A stretch of 50,988 bases of DNA from Nonomuraea wenchangensis (GCF_900111685.1 NZ_FOHX01000030.1:1-50988); one strand, 5' to 3'; counted from the stretch's first letter, positions 34,986 to 45,138 are shown. Notes: generated by a model not told the origin, from the sequence alone. Program-made: numbers and translations.

Positions 34986-36536
34986 GTGAGCAAACACAGC
35001 CTATTGCAAGAGTTCCGGACTATCGCGGCGATCAAGAATCCGGCGAAGCGTGGCTACAACCTCGAACGGTTCATGGTCAACCTGTTCCGCTTTTATCACT
35101 TTCAAACCACGCCAAACGCTGGCGCGGCCAAGCCTCGACAGGTAGACCTTTTCGCGACACGAGACACAGAGAGCTACCTGATCGAGACGAAGTGGCGAAG
35201 CGACAAGTCGGGTATCGATGATATCGACAGCCTCCGATCTCGGCTACGCCGAGTACCTGCCCATGTCACCGGACTCTTGGTCAGCATTGGGGGCTTCTCT
35301 GAGACCGTCATCGCAGACTTGGCTACAAACACCGCCCAACCAGTCATTCTTCTCTCCGGGGGCGAGCTTGAGCAGATCCTGCTCGATCGAGAGTCACTGC
35401 TGCGACTCCTGCATCGCAAGAAGGAGGCTCTCCTCGCCCACGGTACAGTTCTCTTGGACGCAGCGCTCATGCAAACCATGTCAGCGAGAAGTAGGAAATC
35501 GGCTGCGGTGCTGCCCGTGTCGCCCGCAGAGTTCATGTGGCCTGATGGGCATCGTAGTCGCGTGCTTGACTGTCGTGGCGAATTCGGACAGTTCGTGTTC
35601 GCCAGGGAGATCCCGGACATCGATTGGATGCCGGCGGCAGGTTTCGGTGTGGCACTTGATTTGTATCCAAAAATTTATGGCGAGCAGTCACTTCTGGATT
35701 TGATCGATACGCTATCAAACTTAGGGTGGGTGACTGGGCAAGCGTGCTGGAGTATCCAACAGGCCTCCCAGAACTGGCACGGCCTCGGTGCAGCTGAGTT
35801 CGCCACAGCGCTTCCTCGATGGGCGGAGCGCGCCGCGCATGACGATTCTCACCATTCCGAGGAATGCTGCTATACGGATGTATGTGATGGTGGTTTCTAC
35901 ACTCTCACGGCTAATCTCGCTGCTCACCAGTCGCGACTCGTATCGATGGTCAACCTATCGTTTCAGCTGCAAGGCATCCCACTGGATCTCTCCCCGCTAA
36001 TGCAACTATGCAAGGCGGTTGGAGTTCATGAAGCAGTGCACTTCCGCCCCTTGCACAGCCGCTCGATTACGAGATCGGAAAGGTTCCCTTTAAGGTCACA
36101 GACGGATATAGAGGTGGTGGCATACGTTGTTCAGCACGATGACTTCGATCTACTCCTTGATCCCGACAGAGATGCTCAATCGACCACCACCATGCGGCCA
36201 GCGGAGTGGGTGACCGGAATTGTCATTAGAAACCCACTCTTCGGCAAGTCTGCGCCTGCAGAGATGGATCCTGATCTGCGACCACTTCAGTCTAGCGAGC
36301 TTATAATTTGCAACCTCGCCCATCATCATCCGCTTGGCTATGAGCGGGTGACCTACTACGCCGATCGAGTGGAGTGCGCTCGATCAATCAACGCACAGCT
36401 GTTTGCGGTGAGCTGCAACTGGAATCCAGCCGACCTGCAGGGCAGAATCCGCGACCTCACTCCGTGCGACAGCATGCGTGAGCGGGACCAAACCTACAAC
36501 GAGACACCGGGTGATCATATGGATCTAGAGCAGTGA
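34986..36536 (+). CDS. Mrr-like restriction endonuclease domain protein
   Basis: The 516-residue protein starts at GTG 34986. The N-terminal 110 residues form a PD-(D/E)XK nuclease of the Mrr-cat type: KRGYNLERFMVNLF, RQVDLFA with the active-site Asp, and YLIETKW with Glu-x-Lys. The remaining 400 residues are not recognised and probably sense the DNA target or a partner. Mrr enzymes cut methylated or otherwise modified DNA. It is convergent with the GmrSD gene 30 bp away, so two type IV-like enzymes sit back to back on the BREX flank. GC content is lower than in BREX, which suggests a separate origin. Confidence 0.65.
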   Translation: MSKHSLLQEFRTIAAIKNPAKRGYNLERFMVNLFRFYHFQTTPNAGAAKPRQVDLFATRDTESYLIETKWRSDKSGIDDIDSLRSRLRRVPAHVTGLLVSIGGFSETVIADLATNTAQPVILLSGGELEQILLDRESLLRLLHRKKEALLAHGTVLLDAALMQTMSARSRKSAAVLPVSPAEFMWPDGHRSRVLDCRGEFGQFVFAREIPDIDWMPAAGFGVALDLYPKIYGEQSLLDLIDTLSNLGWVTGQACWSIQQASQNWHGLGAAEFATALPRWAERAAHDDSHHSEECCYTDVCDGGFYTLTANLAAHQSRLVSMVNLSFQLQGIPLDLSPLMQLCKAVGVHEAVHFRPLHSRSITRSERFPLRSQTDIEVVAYVVQHDDFDLLLDPDRDAQSTTTMRPAEWVTGIVIRNPLFGKSAPAEMDPDLRPLQSSELIICNLAHHHPLGYERVTYYADRVECARSINAQLFAVSCNWNPADLQGRIRDLTPCDSMRERDQTYNETPGDHMDLEQ

Positions 36537-36566
36537 CCATCAGAGCCTCCATCAATCTCGGATGGT

Positions 36567-38414
36567 TTAGAGCCGCAATTCCTCGATCAGGTGGTCGGCG
36601 GCCGGCCATACAAGTGCAGCGACTCTGGCGAGCAGGCGTGCTCGCCCTTCTATTGTCGTATCATCCCAGGTTTCGGTCTTCGCAAAGTCGGCACTGATCT
36701 GCAGCTTGGCGTGCGTCGCCAATGCGTTCCTCTTAATCTCCCAGGCCAGGTTTGAGACGTCCCGATTGAAGTCGGAGGTCACTAGAGTAAGGTTGCCCAT
36801 GCGGTGCACCAACTGCTCTCGCTGCTGAGCGGCCAAAAAACGCTGTTCTTCGCTTGGCAGATCAAGAGCCCAGTGATCCCGCCACGACTGAGGCATTACG
36901 TGCTCGATCTGCAGACGGTCGTAGTCGAACACCGCGGGCTCGGTTCTGGGGTTGTCGATCTGCATCCGCTCATCGATGGCGCCGAGCAGCATCCTGATCC
37001 GCTCTTGTGTGAGCACACCATAGAGTGGCCTGTTGACGAAGGTGTCCTCCAGGTCGTTGTCCTCCGGCCAGCTAAGGCCGGCAGGAGCGGCGTGCAACGC
37101 GGCCACGATCGCGTTAGCGATCGATTCCTCCGGGTTGGAAGCGGCTGCCCTGGCAGCCTTGAGGACCTCGAGGAAAGCCTTCCCGTAGGTACGGGTGTTT
37201 GCCCCAGTGATCATTCGTCTGACTGCCCATGATTCGAGAGCGAGTACGGCGAGCTCGTGCTCTCTCTCCGTAAGGCGTTCGGGCGTCACAGTGCGCAGCC
37301 AGACGAGTAGCGGGGTGACCGTCAGAAGTTCTAGCCGGTCAAAGCGCTGGTAAGCCTGTCGAAGCCGCCTTGTTCCGCGGCCGTTCTCGCTATAAACGTC
37401 CCGATAGGCGGCGCCGTACGCGTTCAGCTCAGCCAGTACATCTGGAGTCTTACGCTCAGCACTGTCGAGATAGCGACGCACTTCGCTGTACAGGTGACCG
37501 ATGTTGGCTTCATCTGCAGACACAGCTGTCAGCCAGCTTGACAGTAGGATGTCCCGCCGCCCACGCGCCGCGTGGCCACGCCCTTTGTAGATCTTCCACC
37601 AGTCGTCGTCAAAGGGAGACCAGAAACGGTCGTACATGTCCTCGAGCTGTTTCTCATCCCTCAGCTCTGCACGCAGGAATAGCAGGTTCTTCACCAGATC
37701 GGTAGCGGATAGCGGTGTCTGACGGCCGTTGAGTACTTCGAAGATGACCTGGGCATCGTCGTTGTCCTCGAGATCGATCACGACCAGCTTGAACAAATCA
37801 AGCAACGCGTCAACCACCGCATCGGTGAGGTCCTCTCCGTTTACGCCGGACACGGCAGTGCGAGCCCTCTCAGCGAAGTACGCCCTGGCTTGCAGATACC
37901 CGTGTCCAGCTGCGGTCGTCACCTCATCAGACATCACGACCGGCCACATCTCCCGATCCTTACGCCGAGGCCACAGCTTGTAACGTTCGTGGTGCGCAGT
38001 GATGATGTCGGACGGGTTCTGGAGCAGCCGCCTTACCTGCGGGGCACGCGAGGACTCCCTCTCAATCAGCACATCGAGGACGCCCCGCAGCAGTAATTGA
38101 AGTGTGGTCAGACGCTGCTGGCCATCGATGATCGCGCGGAGATCAAGGCCACCCGCAGGAGCTGGCAATTGATCGAGCACAACGGCACCGAGGAAATGTG
38201 GGGTCACCTGCCGATCGGCCCTGGATAGCGGTTGCCCCGTCAGCTCGGCGTTCACACGCGCCTCGGACAATCGGTCCGCTACTGCTTCAAGATCATCAAA
38301 GAGCAACTCCCACTGCCCCTCGAGGGTCCACTCGTAGTCCCGCTGGAACGTCGGCACGACAAACCGCCGTTCCTGAGTGAGGATCTGCTTCAGTGAGTAC
38401 GTGTTGGCGTCCAC
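36567..38414 (-). CDS. GmrSD/BrxU-like type IV restriction enzyme (DUF262-DUF1524)
   Basis: The 615-residue protein combines both GmrSD halves. The N-terminal DUF262 ParB-like nucleotidase has FVVPTFQRDYEWT and AIIDGQQRLTTLQLLL (near residue 90), plus VIFEVLNGRQTPLSATDLVKN. The C-terminal DUF1524 HNH nuclease has LQIEHVMPQSWRDHW, then HRMGNLTLVTSDFNRDVSN. GmrSD proteins cut phage DNA carrying modified cytosines. A homologue, BrxU, accompanies BREX on the Escherichia fergusonii plasmid pEFER and protects against phages that BREX misses. Here the gene lies within 6 kb of BREX, beyond the intron and IS debris. Start ATG 38414, with the substrate-sensing motif close to the N-terminus as usual. 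Confidence 0.85.
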   Translation of the reverse strand: MDANTYSLKQILTQERRFVVPTFQRDYEWTLEGQWELLFDDLEAVADRLSEARVNAELTGQPLSRADRQVTPHFLGAVVLDQLPAPAGGLDLRAIIDGQQRLTTLQLLLRGVLDVLIERESSRAPQVRRLLQNPSDIITAHHERYKLWPRRKDREMWPVVMSDEVTTAAGHGYLQARAYFAERARTAVSGVNGEDLTDAVVDALLDLFKLVVIDLEDNDDAQVIFEVLNGRQTPLSATDLVKNLLFLRAELRDEKQLEDMYDRFWSPFDDDWWKIYKGRGHAARGRRDILLSSWLTAVSADEANIGHLYSEVRRYLDSAERKTPDVLAELNAYGAAYRDVYSENGRGTRRLRQAYQRFDRLELLTVTPLLVWLRTVTPERLTEREHELAVLALESWAVRRMITGANTRTYGKAFLEVLKAARAAASNPEESIANAIVAALHAAPAGLSWPEDNDLEDTFVNRPLYGVLTQERIRMLLGAIDERMQIDNPRTEPAVFDYDRLQIEHVMPQSWRDHWALDLPSEEQRFLAAQQREQLVHRMGNLTLVTSDFNRDVSNLAWEIKRNALATHAKLQISADFAKTETWDDTTIEGRARLLARVAALVWPAADHLIEELRL

Positions 38415-38712
38415 AGCTCCATATTCTTGTCGATCTCAACTCTGCAGGCAGGAGAATCCTCGATTGAGCGCTCGATCCGCGATCATAGCGAAGGAGAGCT
38501 TCAGCAGATCGAGAACGCGAGAGAGAGATATACCTCTCTGGCATGGTGCGAGCTTGGGGAAGCGTCGGACCCAGAGCGGTCCGTAGAACGGGCCGGTCCC
38601 GAGAAGCACTGCCAGTTAGCGCGAGGGTGAGCATGACTCGAGCAATGCTTGAGGCCTGTGGACGGCCGGGATGGGGTGTACCTTCCCGGTGATCGTTTGA
38701 GGTCTCTCACGC

Positions 38713-39003
38713 ATGGCCGACGCGCCGACGTCGGTCGGGAAGGCACACCCGATACTCGCCGTAGTCCCTGACCCCACCGATGGCGCCCACCGCACGGCCG
38801 GCGGCCCGGTCTCGGCCGCGCTGATCGACGAACTGGTCCGCGAAGGCGCCCGCCGGATACTCGCCGAAGCGCTCAAGGCCGAGGTCGACGCCTAAATCAC
38901 CGCGTTCGCCGATGAGCGTGACGAGGCCGGTCGCCGCCTGGTCGTGCGCAACGGTCACCACGCCCCGCGCGAGCTTCCACCCCAGAGATGCGTGACCACT
39001 CGC
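38713..39003 (+). pseudogene. IS256-family transposase, N-terminal fragment
   Basis: The frame reads like the start of a Mutator-type transposase: ALIDELVREGARRILAEALKAEVDA, then an in-frame TAA at 38893, followed by AFADERDEAGRRLVVRNGHHAPREL. Nothing of the catalytic core remains. A decayed insertion. Confidence 0.7.
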
Positions 39004-39014
39004 TAGCTTGTCCG

Positions 39015-39036
39015 GAGACATACGCGGGATGATCTT
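39015..39036 (+). repeat. Dispersed 22-nt motif, copy 3 of 4
   Basis: GACATACGCGGGATGATCTT is the closest copy to the consensus. It directly follows the broken IS256 transposase fragment and precedes the ISL3 element by 35 nt. Confidence 0.5.
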
Positions 39037-39070
39037 GCGTGGCCCAGGCGCCACATAGTGTCAACGACGT

Positions 39071-40827
39071 CTGAAAATGGGATCAGGCACACTTTCCGTG
39101 ATCGGGCCCGCTGAGTAGATCACGGTTCGGGCGTTCCAGCCGGTAGTCGTCCATCTCAACACGAACATCTGCAGCGTGTTGATCAAGGAACTGGTCGCCG
39201 TCCTGTTCCCTCATCTGGCCGGCGTGTGCGTTGAGCAGGTGTTCCGATCGGGAACCACGGTGAGGATCCAGGCCACAACCGGCACCATGGAGGCCGCCTG
39301 CCCATCCTGTGGAACTCCGTCGCAGCAGGTGCACAGCCGCTACGAACGACGACTGTCCGATACCGCAGCCGGCGGCCAGGAAGTGCTCATCCACCTGGGG
39401 GTACGCCGCTTCTTCTGCCGCACTGCCACGTGTGCGAAGGCGACATTCGCCGAGCAGGTCCCGGCGCTGACCGTCCGATACGGCCGCCGCAGCGTCACCG
39501 CGGCCAGGGCGTTGCAGGCCATCGCGCTGGCGCTGGGCGGACGGGCCGGAGCCCGGCTCACCTCCCGGCTGGCGGCCTCCGTCAGCAGAATGACGTTGAT
39601 CAGGCTGCTCCGAGCCCTGCCCGACCCGACACTGCAAGCCGGTCCACGAGTGCTCGGGGTGGACGATTTCGCCCTGCGGCGAGGTCACACCTACGGCACC
39701 ATCTTGATCGACATCTCCACCAGCACCGTGGTGGACGTGCTGGCCGACCGGACGGCCGACACCCTGGCCGCATGGCTGCGCGCCCACCCTGGGGTCGAGA
39801 TCGTCTGCCGCGACCGGGCCGGCGCCTACGCCGAAGGCATCGCCCGGGGCGCGCCTCACGCCACCCAGGTCGCCGACAGGTGGCACCTGTGGCGCAACCT
39901 CGGTGAGGCCGTCGAACGCACCGTCACCCGCCACCGCCACCACCTCCAAGCCCTGATCGCCACGCCCAGCACTCAAGCCAGCTCACCGCCCGAGGCGCTG
40001 CCCGCCCTGCCCCGCTCGCCCGCCGACCGCCAGGACCGCATCGCCACCAGGACCCGCGAGCGGCATGCCGCCGTACACGCCCTGCTGAAACAAGGCCAGG
40101 GGCCGGGAGATCACTCGCCTGCTGTCCCTGGGCCGCAACACCGTCCGGCGCTTCGCCCGCGCCACCAGCCACGAGGACCTGCTCGTTCACAACGACACCG
40201 GCCGACGGCCCAAGAACCTGGACGCCTACGACCCCTACCTGCGCAAGCGGTGGAAGGAGGGGTGCACCAACGCCGAAACCCTCTACCGGGAACTGCAGGC
40301 GCTGGGATATCGCGGCAGCGGCACCACCGTCCGCCAGTACGTCCACCCCTGGCGCAACGCAACGCCTCCCACGCCGGCCCCAACGCGGCCGCCCACCGTC
40401 CGGCAGGCCACCAGCTGGTTCCTGCGCAACCCCGCCAACCTCGACCCCGACGAGCACCACCGCCTCCAAGTGCTCACCACCGCATGCCCTCAACTGGCGG
40501 CCCTGCACGAGCGCGTACACCAATTCGCCGAGATGATGACGCACCGCCGCGGGCAGAACCTGGAGACCTGGATGAACGCCGTCCTGAACGACGATCTACC
40601 CGAGCTGCGCTCCTTCGTCACCGGGCTACGCCGCGACCAAGACGCCGTCACCGCCGGGCTCACTCTGCCCTACAGCTCCGGGCCCGTCGAAGGCCATGTC
40701 AACCGCACCAAGATGCTCAAGCGACAGATGTACGGCCGCGCCAACCCCGATCTCCTGCGCAAACGCATCCTGCTGACCGACTGACCAGGGTCCAATCACG
40801 GAAAGTGTGCCTGATCCAGTTTTCAGC
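39071..40827 (+). mobile_element. ISL3-family insertion sequence
   Basis: The element has long, nearly perfect inverted ends. ctgaaaatgggatcaggcac... starts at 39071 on the left and its reverse complement ends at 40827 on the right, about 34 bp with three or four mismatches, including the block gatcaggcacactttccgtg on both sides. It encloses a single ISL3 transposase gene with one frameshift. I cannot see a clear 8-bp target duplication. Confidence 0.8.
39176..40784 (+). pseudogene. ISL3-family transposase, single frameshift
   Basis: The first 310 residues are typical ISL3: a zinc finger (CPSCGTPSQQVHSRYERRLSD, FFCRTATCAKATF), GVDDFALRRGHTYGTILID with the first catalytic Asp, and CRDRAGAYAEG with the second. 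Near 40100 the frame shifts. The remaining sequence (REITRLLSLGRNTVRRFAR, then FVTGLRRDQDAVTAGLTLPYSSGPVEGHVNRTKMLKRQMYG) continues in another frame to the stop at 40784. A single indel inactivates it. The original ATG or TTG lies near 39176. Confidence 0.8.
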
Positions 40828-40970
40828 CGTCGCCGTCACACATAGGCTGTTTGCCCAGCTCAACGCCTCTGAACAGGCACAGGAGCCTCCCCTCTCCTAA
40901 CTCGGAACTCCCTCGGGCTGTCGTAGGGATTCTTCTCCTCTGTGGACACCTGGCGGTAGCAAGGTGTGGG

Positions 40971-42568
40971 GGTATCACTCCAGGTGTGGAAATGATCACC
41001 GAACGTAGACGGAAGTCTGCAACGATCATTGACCATCTCGGGGGAGAACATGATCATGTCCACGACACGGGGAAGAACCGCGCTGGCCGCGGTGGGGCAA
41101 GAACAGCACGATGACACATCGGCGCTGCTGGGGGCGGCCGCTCATCATGGCGGGGAAAAATCCCCCCAGCGTGACGGCGAGACGCCGTTGCGGGACCTGC
41201 TCGGCGATCACGTGCTGGACCTGCTGCTGGAACGCTCACGCGACGGCGCGGGCGGGCTGCGGCTGACCGGGCAGGGCTCGATGCTCGGCGAACTGGTCAA
41301 GGCCGTGCTGGAACGCGCGCTGGAGGCCGAGCTGTCGGCGCATCTGGGCTACGGCAAGCACGAAGTGGCCGGCCACGGCTCGGGCAACTCCCGTAACGGC
41401 AGGATCGGCAAGACCGTGCAGACCGGGGTGGGGCCGGTCCGGCTGTCCGTACCCCGCGACCGGGCCGGCACCTTCGAGCCGATGCTGGTGCCCAGGCGGG
41501 CCGGCCGCGTCTCCGGCGGCCTGGACGACATGATCATCAGCCTGTACGCGCACGGCATGAGCGTGCGCGACATCCAGCACCACCTGCGCCAGATCTACGA
41601 GGTCGAACTGTCGCACGAGGCCATCTCCAACATCACCGACGCCGTACTCGAAGAGGTCCGCGCCTGGCAGGCCCGGCCGCTGGAAACCGTCTACCCGGTG
41701 GTGTTCCTGGACGCCATCGTGGTCAAGGTCCGCGACAACCACAGCGTCCAGGCCAAACCCGCCTACCTCGCGATCGGCATCGACGCCGACGGCGACAAGC
41801 ACGTCCTCGGGATCTGGCTGGCCAAGACCCCGCTCGATACCGCCACCGCCGGCGAGTCGGCCCGTTTCTGGACCTCTGTGATGACCGACCTGCGCAACCG
41901 GGGAGTGCGCGACATCCTCATCGCCTGCACCGACGGACTGAACGGCTTCGAAGACGCCATCCACCATGCCTTCCCGCACACCATCGTGCAGGCCTGCGTC
42001 GTGCACCTGATCCGCAACGCGCTCCGGCCGGTCGCCCGCCGTGACCGCGCCACGCTCGCCGCCGAGCTCAAGAAGATCTACACCGCACCCAGCGAGCAGG
42101 CCGCCTTCGACGCCCTGACCGACTTCACCGCCTCCACCTGGGGCCAGAGGTATCCGCAGGCGGCCCGTGTGTTCGAGACCGCCTGGAACCGCTTCACCCC
42201 GTTCTTCGCCTTCTCCCCGGCGGTCCGCAAGCTGTTCTACACCACCAACAGCATCGAGTCGCTGAACTACCAGCTGCGCAAGGTCACCAAGGCCCGCGGC
42301 CACTTCCCCGGCGACGACGCCGTGGTCAAACTGCTGTGGCTGGCCATCATCAACATCGAGGACAAACGCGCCCGCGAACGCGCCATCACCAAGGAGAAGA
42401 CCGGAAAGATCAAGAACTCGCCCAGCACCGCCCGCCTGATCGAAGGACAGCGCACCATCGGCTGGCGCGAAGCACTCATCGAACTCGACATCGCCTATCC
42501 AGGCCGTATCAGGTAAAGACCGCTCCCAAGCTCTCAGAAACGATCTTTACACACCTGAAGTGACAACC
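40971..42568 (+). mobile_element. IS256-family insertion sequence, second type
   Basis: A complete element with one transposase gene. The left end (ggtatcactccaggtgtgg at 40971) and right end (gatctttacacacctgaagtgac at 42542) form an imperfect inverted repeat of about 27 bp, and weaker similarity (gtggacacc) extends outward to 40941 and 42584. It differs from the IS256 element at 10950 in both ends and protein, so it entered separately. Confidence 0.65.
41050..42516 (+). CDS. IS256-family transposase (Mutator type)
   Basis: The 488-residue transposase appears intact. ELVKAVLERALEAELSAHLGYGKHE and GNSRNGRIGKTVQTGVG lie at the start. The DDE core has YPVVFLDAIVVKVRD with the first Asp, DILIACTDGLNGFEDAI with the second, and YTTNSIESLNYQLRKVTKARGHFPG before the Glu. 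I prefer the ATG at 41050 after GGGGGAGAAC. It is the most complete IS in the right arm and probably still functional. Confidence 0.9.
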   Translation: MIMSTTRGRTALAAVGQEQHDDTSALLGAAAHHGGEKSPQRDGETPLRDLLGDHVLDLLLERSRDGAGGLRLTGQGSMLGELVKAVLERALEAELSAHLGYGKHEVAGHGSGNSRNGRIGKTVQTGVGPVRLSVPRDRAGTFEPMLVPRRAGRVSGGLDDMIISLYAHGMSVRDIQHHLRQIYEVELSHEAISNITDAVLEEVRAWQARPLETVYPVVFLDAIVVKVRDNHSVQAKPAYLAIGIDADGDKHVLGIWLAKTPLDTATAGESARFWTSVMTDLRNRGVRDILIACTDGLNGFEDAIHHAFPHTIVQACVVHLIRNALRPVARRDRATLAAELKKIYTAPSEQAAFDALTDFTASTWGQRYPQAARVFETAWNRFTPFFAFSPAVRKLFYTTNSIESLNYQLRKVTKARGHFPGDDAVVKLLWLAIINIEDKRARERAITKEKTGKIKNSPSTARLIEGQRTIGWREALIELDIAYPGRIR

Positions 42569-42780
42569 TCCAAGGTGTCCACCTCACAGGTGACGAATGG
42601 ATCTTCTGGACTGCATCTGGTCGCCGGGCGGATGTCTGCCAGATCTCCGTTCAGGGAGCCGACGACCCCTCAGCCCCAAACGCCAGCTGACGATCGAGCA
42701 ACCTGTTACCGGCCTTGCACGAGTCTCGTTGAGGCATGCCTTCCGAGAGTCGGCTTGCCGAAGCATCTGAATCCGGCGCG

Positions 42781-43461
42781 TCAGAGCTCTTTCGTGAGCG
42801 CAGTGTTCACTGCGGAGAACCAGGCGTCCGCGTGAGGGCAGGCATTCCTGATGGTGTTGATGCCGATATCGGCTATGACGAGCGGGCCGTCAGACGTCTT
42901 GCGGTACCGCGGATATAGATGCAGTAGACGCTTGGAGGGGGCTGTGTTGAGCCCGTCATTGACCAGTTCGGCACCTTCGGCCTGCACGACTATGGCCCGG
43001 ACGGCTTGGGCCAGTGCGTCGTCGCCGGTGAGTTCACCGAGCGCCTCATGCCCCAGCAGAACCCATGCCTCCAGTTCATGGAGTACCAGGTGCGGCACAA
43101 AACGAGGATGGTCAATGGTGCCGGCCATGGCTCGCTCGACGTGAGTCACACGGTCATACGGCGAACCCGAGGGGCGTGTCGCCATGCCGGGCACGTCGGT
43201 TGGGAGTCCGTAGTAGTCCAGCATGGTCGTCAAAACGGCGATGGAGGAATCCGCAAGGAGCAGGCGGATCTCCGAGGCGAGCTTGGCCCATCTGGACAGG
43301 CCTCCTCTGTAGGAAGGGCCACCTGCGGGACGCTTGGTCGTGAAGATGGACCAAGTGACGTAGACGTCGGAGCTGCGCAAGTAGGGCTCGATGACTTCGC
43401 GCACGACGGTCTCCTCGGACTGGCCCTCGCACAGGATGTGCACTCGGCGCATTCTTGTCAC
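42781..43461 (-). CDS. DUF4276 TOPRIM-like protein
   Basis: The protein has about 226 residues. It begins MRRVHILCEGQSEETVVREVI, with the TOPRIM-type Glu in CEGQSEE, and continues to VLTTMLDYYGLPTDVPGM, with the expected acidic motif. LHELEAWVL and the C-terminal SKRLLHLYPRYRKTSDGP are also typical of DUF4276. TOPRIM folds act in nucleases and topoisomerases. The GTG at 43461 overlaps the stop of the upstream ATPase gene (GTGA); an ATG at 43452 is an alternative. Two-gene pairs of an ABC-type ATPase and a TOPRIM protein are a known defence layout (as in OLD-like and PARIS systems). Confidence 0.75.
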   Translation of the reverse strand: MTRMRRVHILCEGQSEETVVREVIEPYLRSSDVYVTWSIFTTKRPAGGPSYRGGLSRWAKLASEIRLLLADSSIAVLTTMLDYYGLPTDVPGMATRPSGSPYDRVTHVERAMAGTIDHPRFVPHLVLHELEAWVLLGHEALGELTGDDALAQAVRAIVVQAEGAELVNDGLNTAPSKRLLHLYPRYRKTSDGPLVIADIGINTIRNACPHADAWFSAVNTALTKEL

Positions 43462-44543
43462 CGCGACTCGGCCTGCGGCCTGCCACCGAGCAGATTCTTC
43501 TCCCACAACTCGCCCAAGGAGTACTCCTCCAGCCAGTCGGCCAATCCTTCGGGGGCAAGCCGCTTGAAGACCGATGCTCCCTTGTCCCGCTCAACGACGA
43601 TGAGATCGTCTACCTCGAACTGGTTGATGAGCGTCACCGATTGGGTCGCGATCAGGATCTGACTGGTGGTGCTAGCGGCCCGGAGCATGTCGGCCAGCTG
43701 CACGATGGCATAGGGGTGCAGACCAAGCTCCGGCTCATCCAGCACAACAAGGTCAGGGAGATCAGGAAGGCTGAGCAAGGTCGTAAGGCAGATGAAACGG
43801 AGTGTTCCGTCCGACAGCGCGTCCGCGGGAAAGACGACGTCCGAGCCCTCTTGTTGCCATCGCAGCCGGAGTCGGTCGTTCTCCTCTATGAGCACGAAGT
43901 CCCTGAAGAACGGCGCGACCTGCTGGATCGTGTGGACGATCCTCCTGTACACGGCGTGGTCTTCCTGCTGGAGCCGAAGCAGGATGGCGGCCAGATTTCG
44001 GGCATCAGGATGCAGCGCAATGTTGTCGGAGGCGAACCCTGTCTGCTTGACAGGAGCGTTCGCGCTGGTGTCGTGGAAATGGAAGACACGACAACCGCGC
44101 AGCGTGTCAGCCACATGCCCGGCAACAGATGACAAGTCTTGCTCATCGATCTCATCCGTGAGGCGACTCTCCCGATGCCCCCGTCCGAGGACATGTTCTT
44201 CGCCACGCACCTCGATGCTTTCAAGGCCGAAGATCAGCTCATCGCGAGCCGCCGGGATGAGCTTGGCCCAGTACACGTTGGGCCCGAATCTCAAGCGCAG
44301 GGCGACTTCCGGGATACTCCCGCCTCCGCGATAGAGCAGGGCCGAAGCCCCACCCGCCTGGCCAACGAACAGGTTCAGCTGGTGGTCGACGATCCGTCCG
44401 AGCAGGGCAAGGACAGAGATGAGATTGCTCTTACCCGCACCGTTGGCACCGATCAAAACATTGAGATCTCGCAACTCCACCCGAGTGGAGCGGATCGAGG
44501 TGTATCCCCTGATCGCGATCGACTGCAATCTCTGTGGCGCCAT
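43458..44543 (-). CDS. AAA_21 ABC-type ATPase, partner of the TOPRIM protein
   Basis: The 361-residue protein is an SMC/ABC-like ATPase. Walker A is VLIGANGAGKSNLI near residue 30. The signature stretch is ALSDGTLRFICLTTLL and Walker B with its Glu is DLVVLDEPELGLHPYAI, followed by the H-loop region ILIATQSVTLINQF. Such small ATPases regulate a partner nuclease in several anti-phage systems. It is directly upstream of and coupled to the DUF4276 gene by a four-base overlap. It overlaps the end of the gene fragment at 44560-45138, which marks a deletion or insertion border just before this pair. Confidence 0.8.
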   Translation of the reverse strand: MAPQRLQSIAIRGYTSIRSTRVELRDLNVLIGANGAGKSNLISVLALLGRIVDHQLNLFVGQAGGASALLYRGGGSIPEVALRLRFGPNVYWAKLIPAARDELIFGLESIEVRGEEHVLGRGHRESRLTDEIDEQDLSSVAGHVADTLRGCRVFHFHDTSANAPVKQTGFASDNIALHPDARNLAAILLRLQQEDHAVYRRIVHTIQQVAPFFRDFVLIEENDRLRLRWQQEGSDVVFPADALSDGTLRFICLTTLLSLPDLPDLVVLDEPELGLHPYAIVQLADMLRAASTTSQILIATQSVTLINQFEVDDLIVVERDKGASVFKRLAPEGLADWLEEYSLGELWEKNLLGGRPQAESR

Positions 44544-45138
44544 GTGCCCAGCTTAGAGTGATCCTCCGACGCGGCGCCTCCACCCTCCTGCAGTCGGAGA
44601 TTGGGCACACCCCTGCGCGACTCGGTCGCCGCAGGTCGCGATGGCGGTCGTCGTGGAGGGCTGTCATGACCCATTGCCGTGCCCTGTCTTGCCAGGCCGA
44701 CTCGGCACTTTCGCGGAAGGTGCGCTTCCATCCCTTGGTCAACATCGCTCGTATCTCTGCTTCCGCGACCAGCGGGCGATCGCGATCGCCAGGGGCGGTG
44801 AAGGCGGCGGGATCAGCGACATCGAGGAAGAGCTCGACATCTCTCCGCCACTCTCTGACGTGCATGGTGAGCTGGACGAGCAGCAGCCGCCGGAGCCATG
44901 GGTCACCGGCGACCATTTCCAGCAGTGCTGTACGAGCATTCGTGCTGCGGCTCTCGCGCCGAGCCCGGTGATGGAGACGCACCACAGCCTGATCGGGATG
45001 GGTGACCGCGATGACCTCAGTACACATCCTGATGATCACTTGAGCCAGCGATTCGGGCAGGTGCTCGTCACGCGCCCAGTTGTAGATCTGCTTGCGGAAG
45101 AACATGCTGTGTTCCTCGGCTGTGAGCGCGCGGCGCAA
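44431..45138 (-). pseudogene. Unknown actinobacterial protein, truncated at both ends
   Basis: The middle of this frame looks like a true helical protein: EEHSMFFRKQIYNWARDEHLPESLAQVIIRMC, HPDQAVVRLHHRARRES and ARTALLEMVAGDPWLRRLLL. After about 44560 it runs into low-quality sequence that overlaps the ATPase gene in another frame, and upstream of 45138 no clean N-terminus is seen. I recognise the type from actinobacterial genomes but cannot name a function. It probably lost both ends when neighbouring modules were inserted. Confidence 0.4.
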
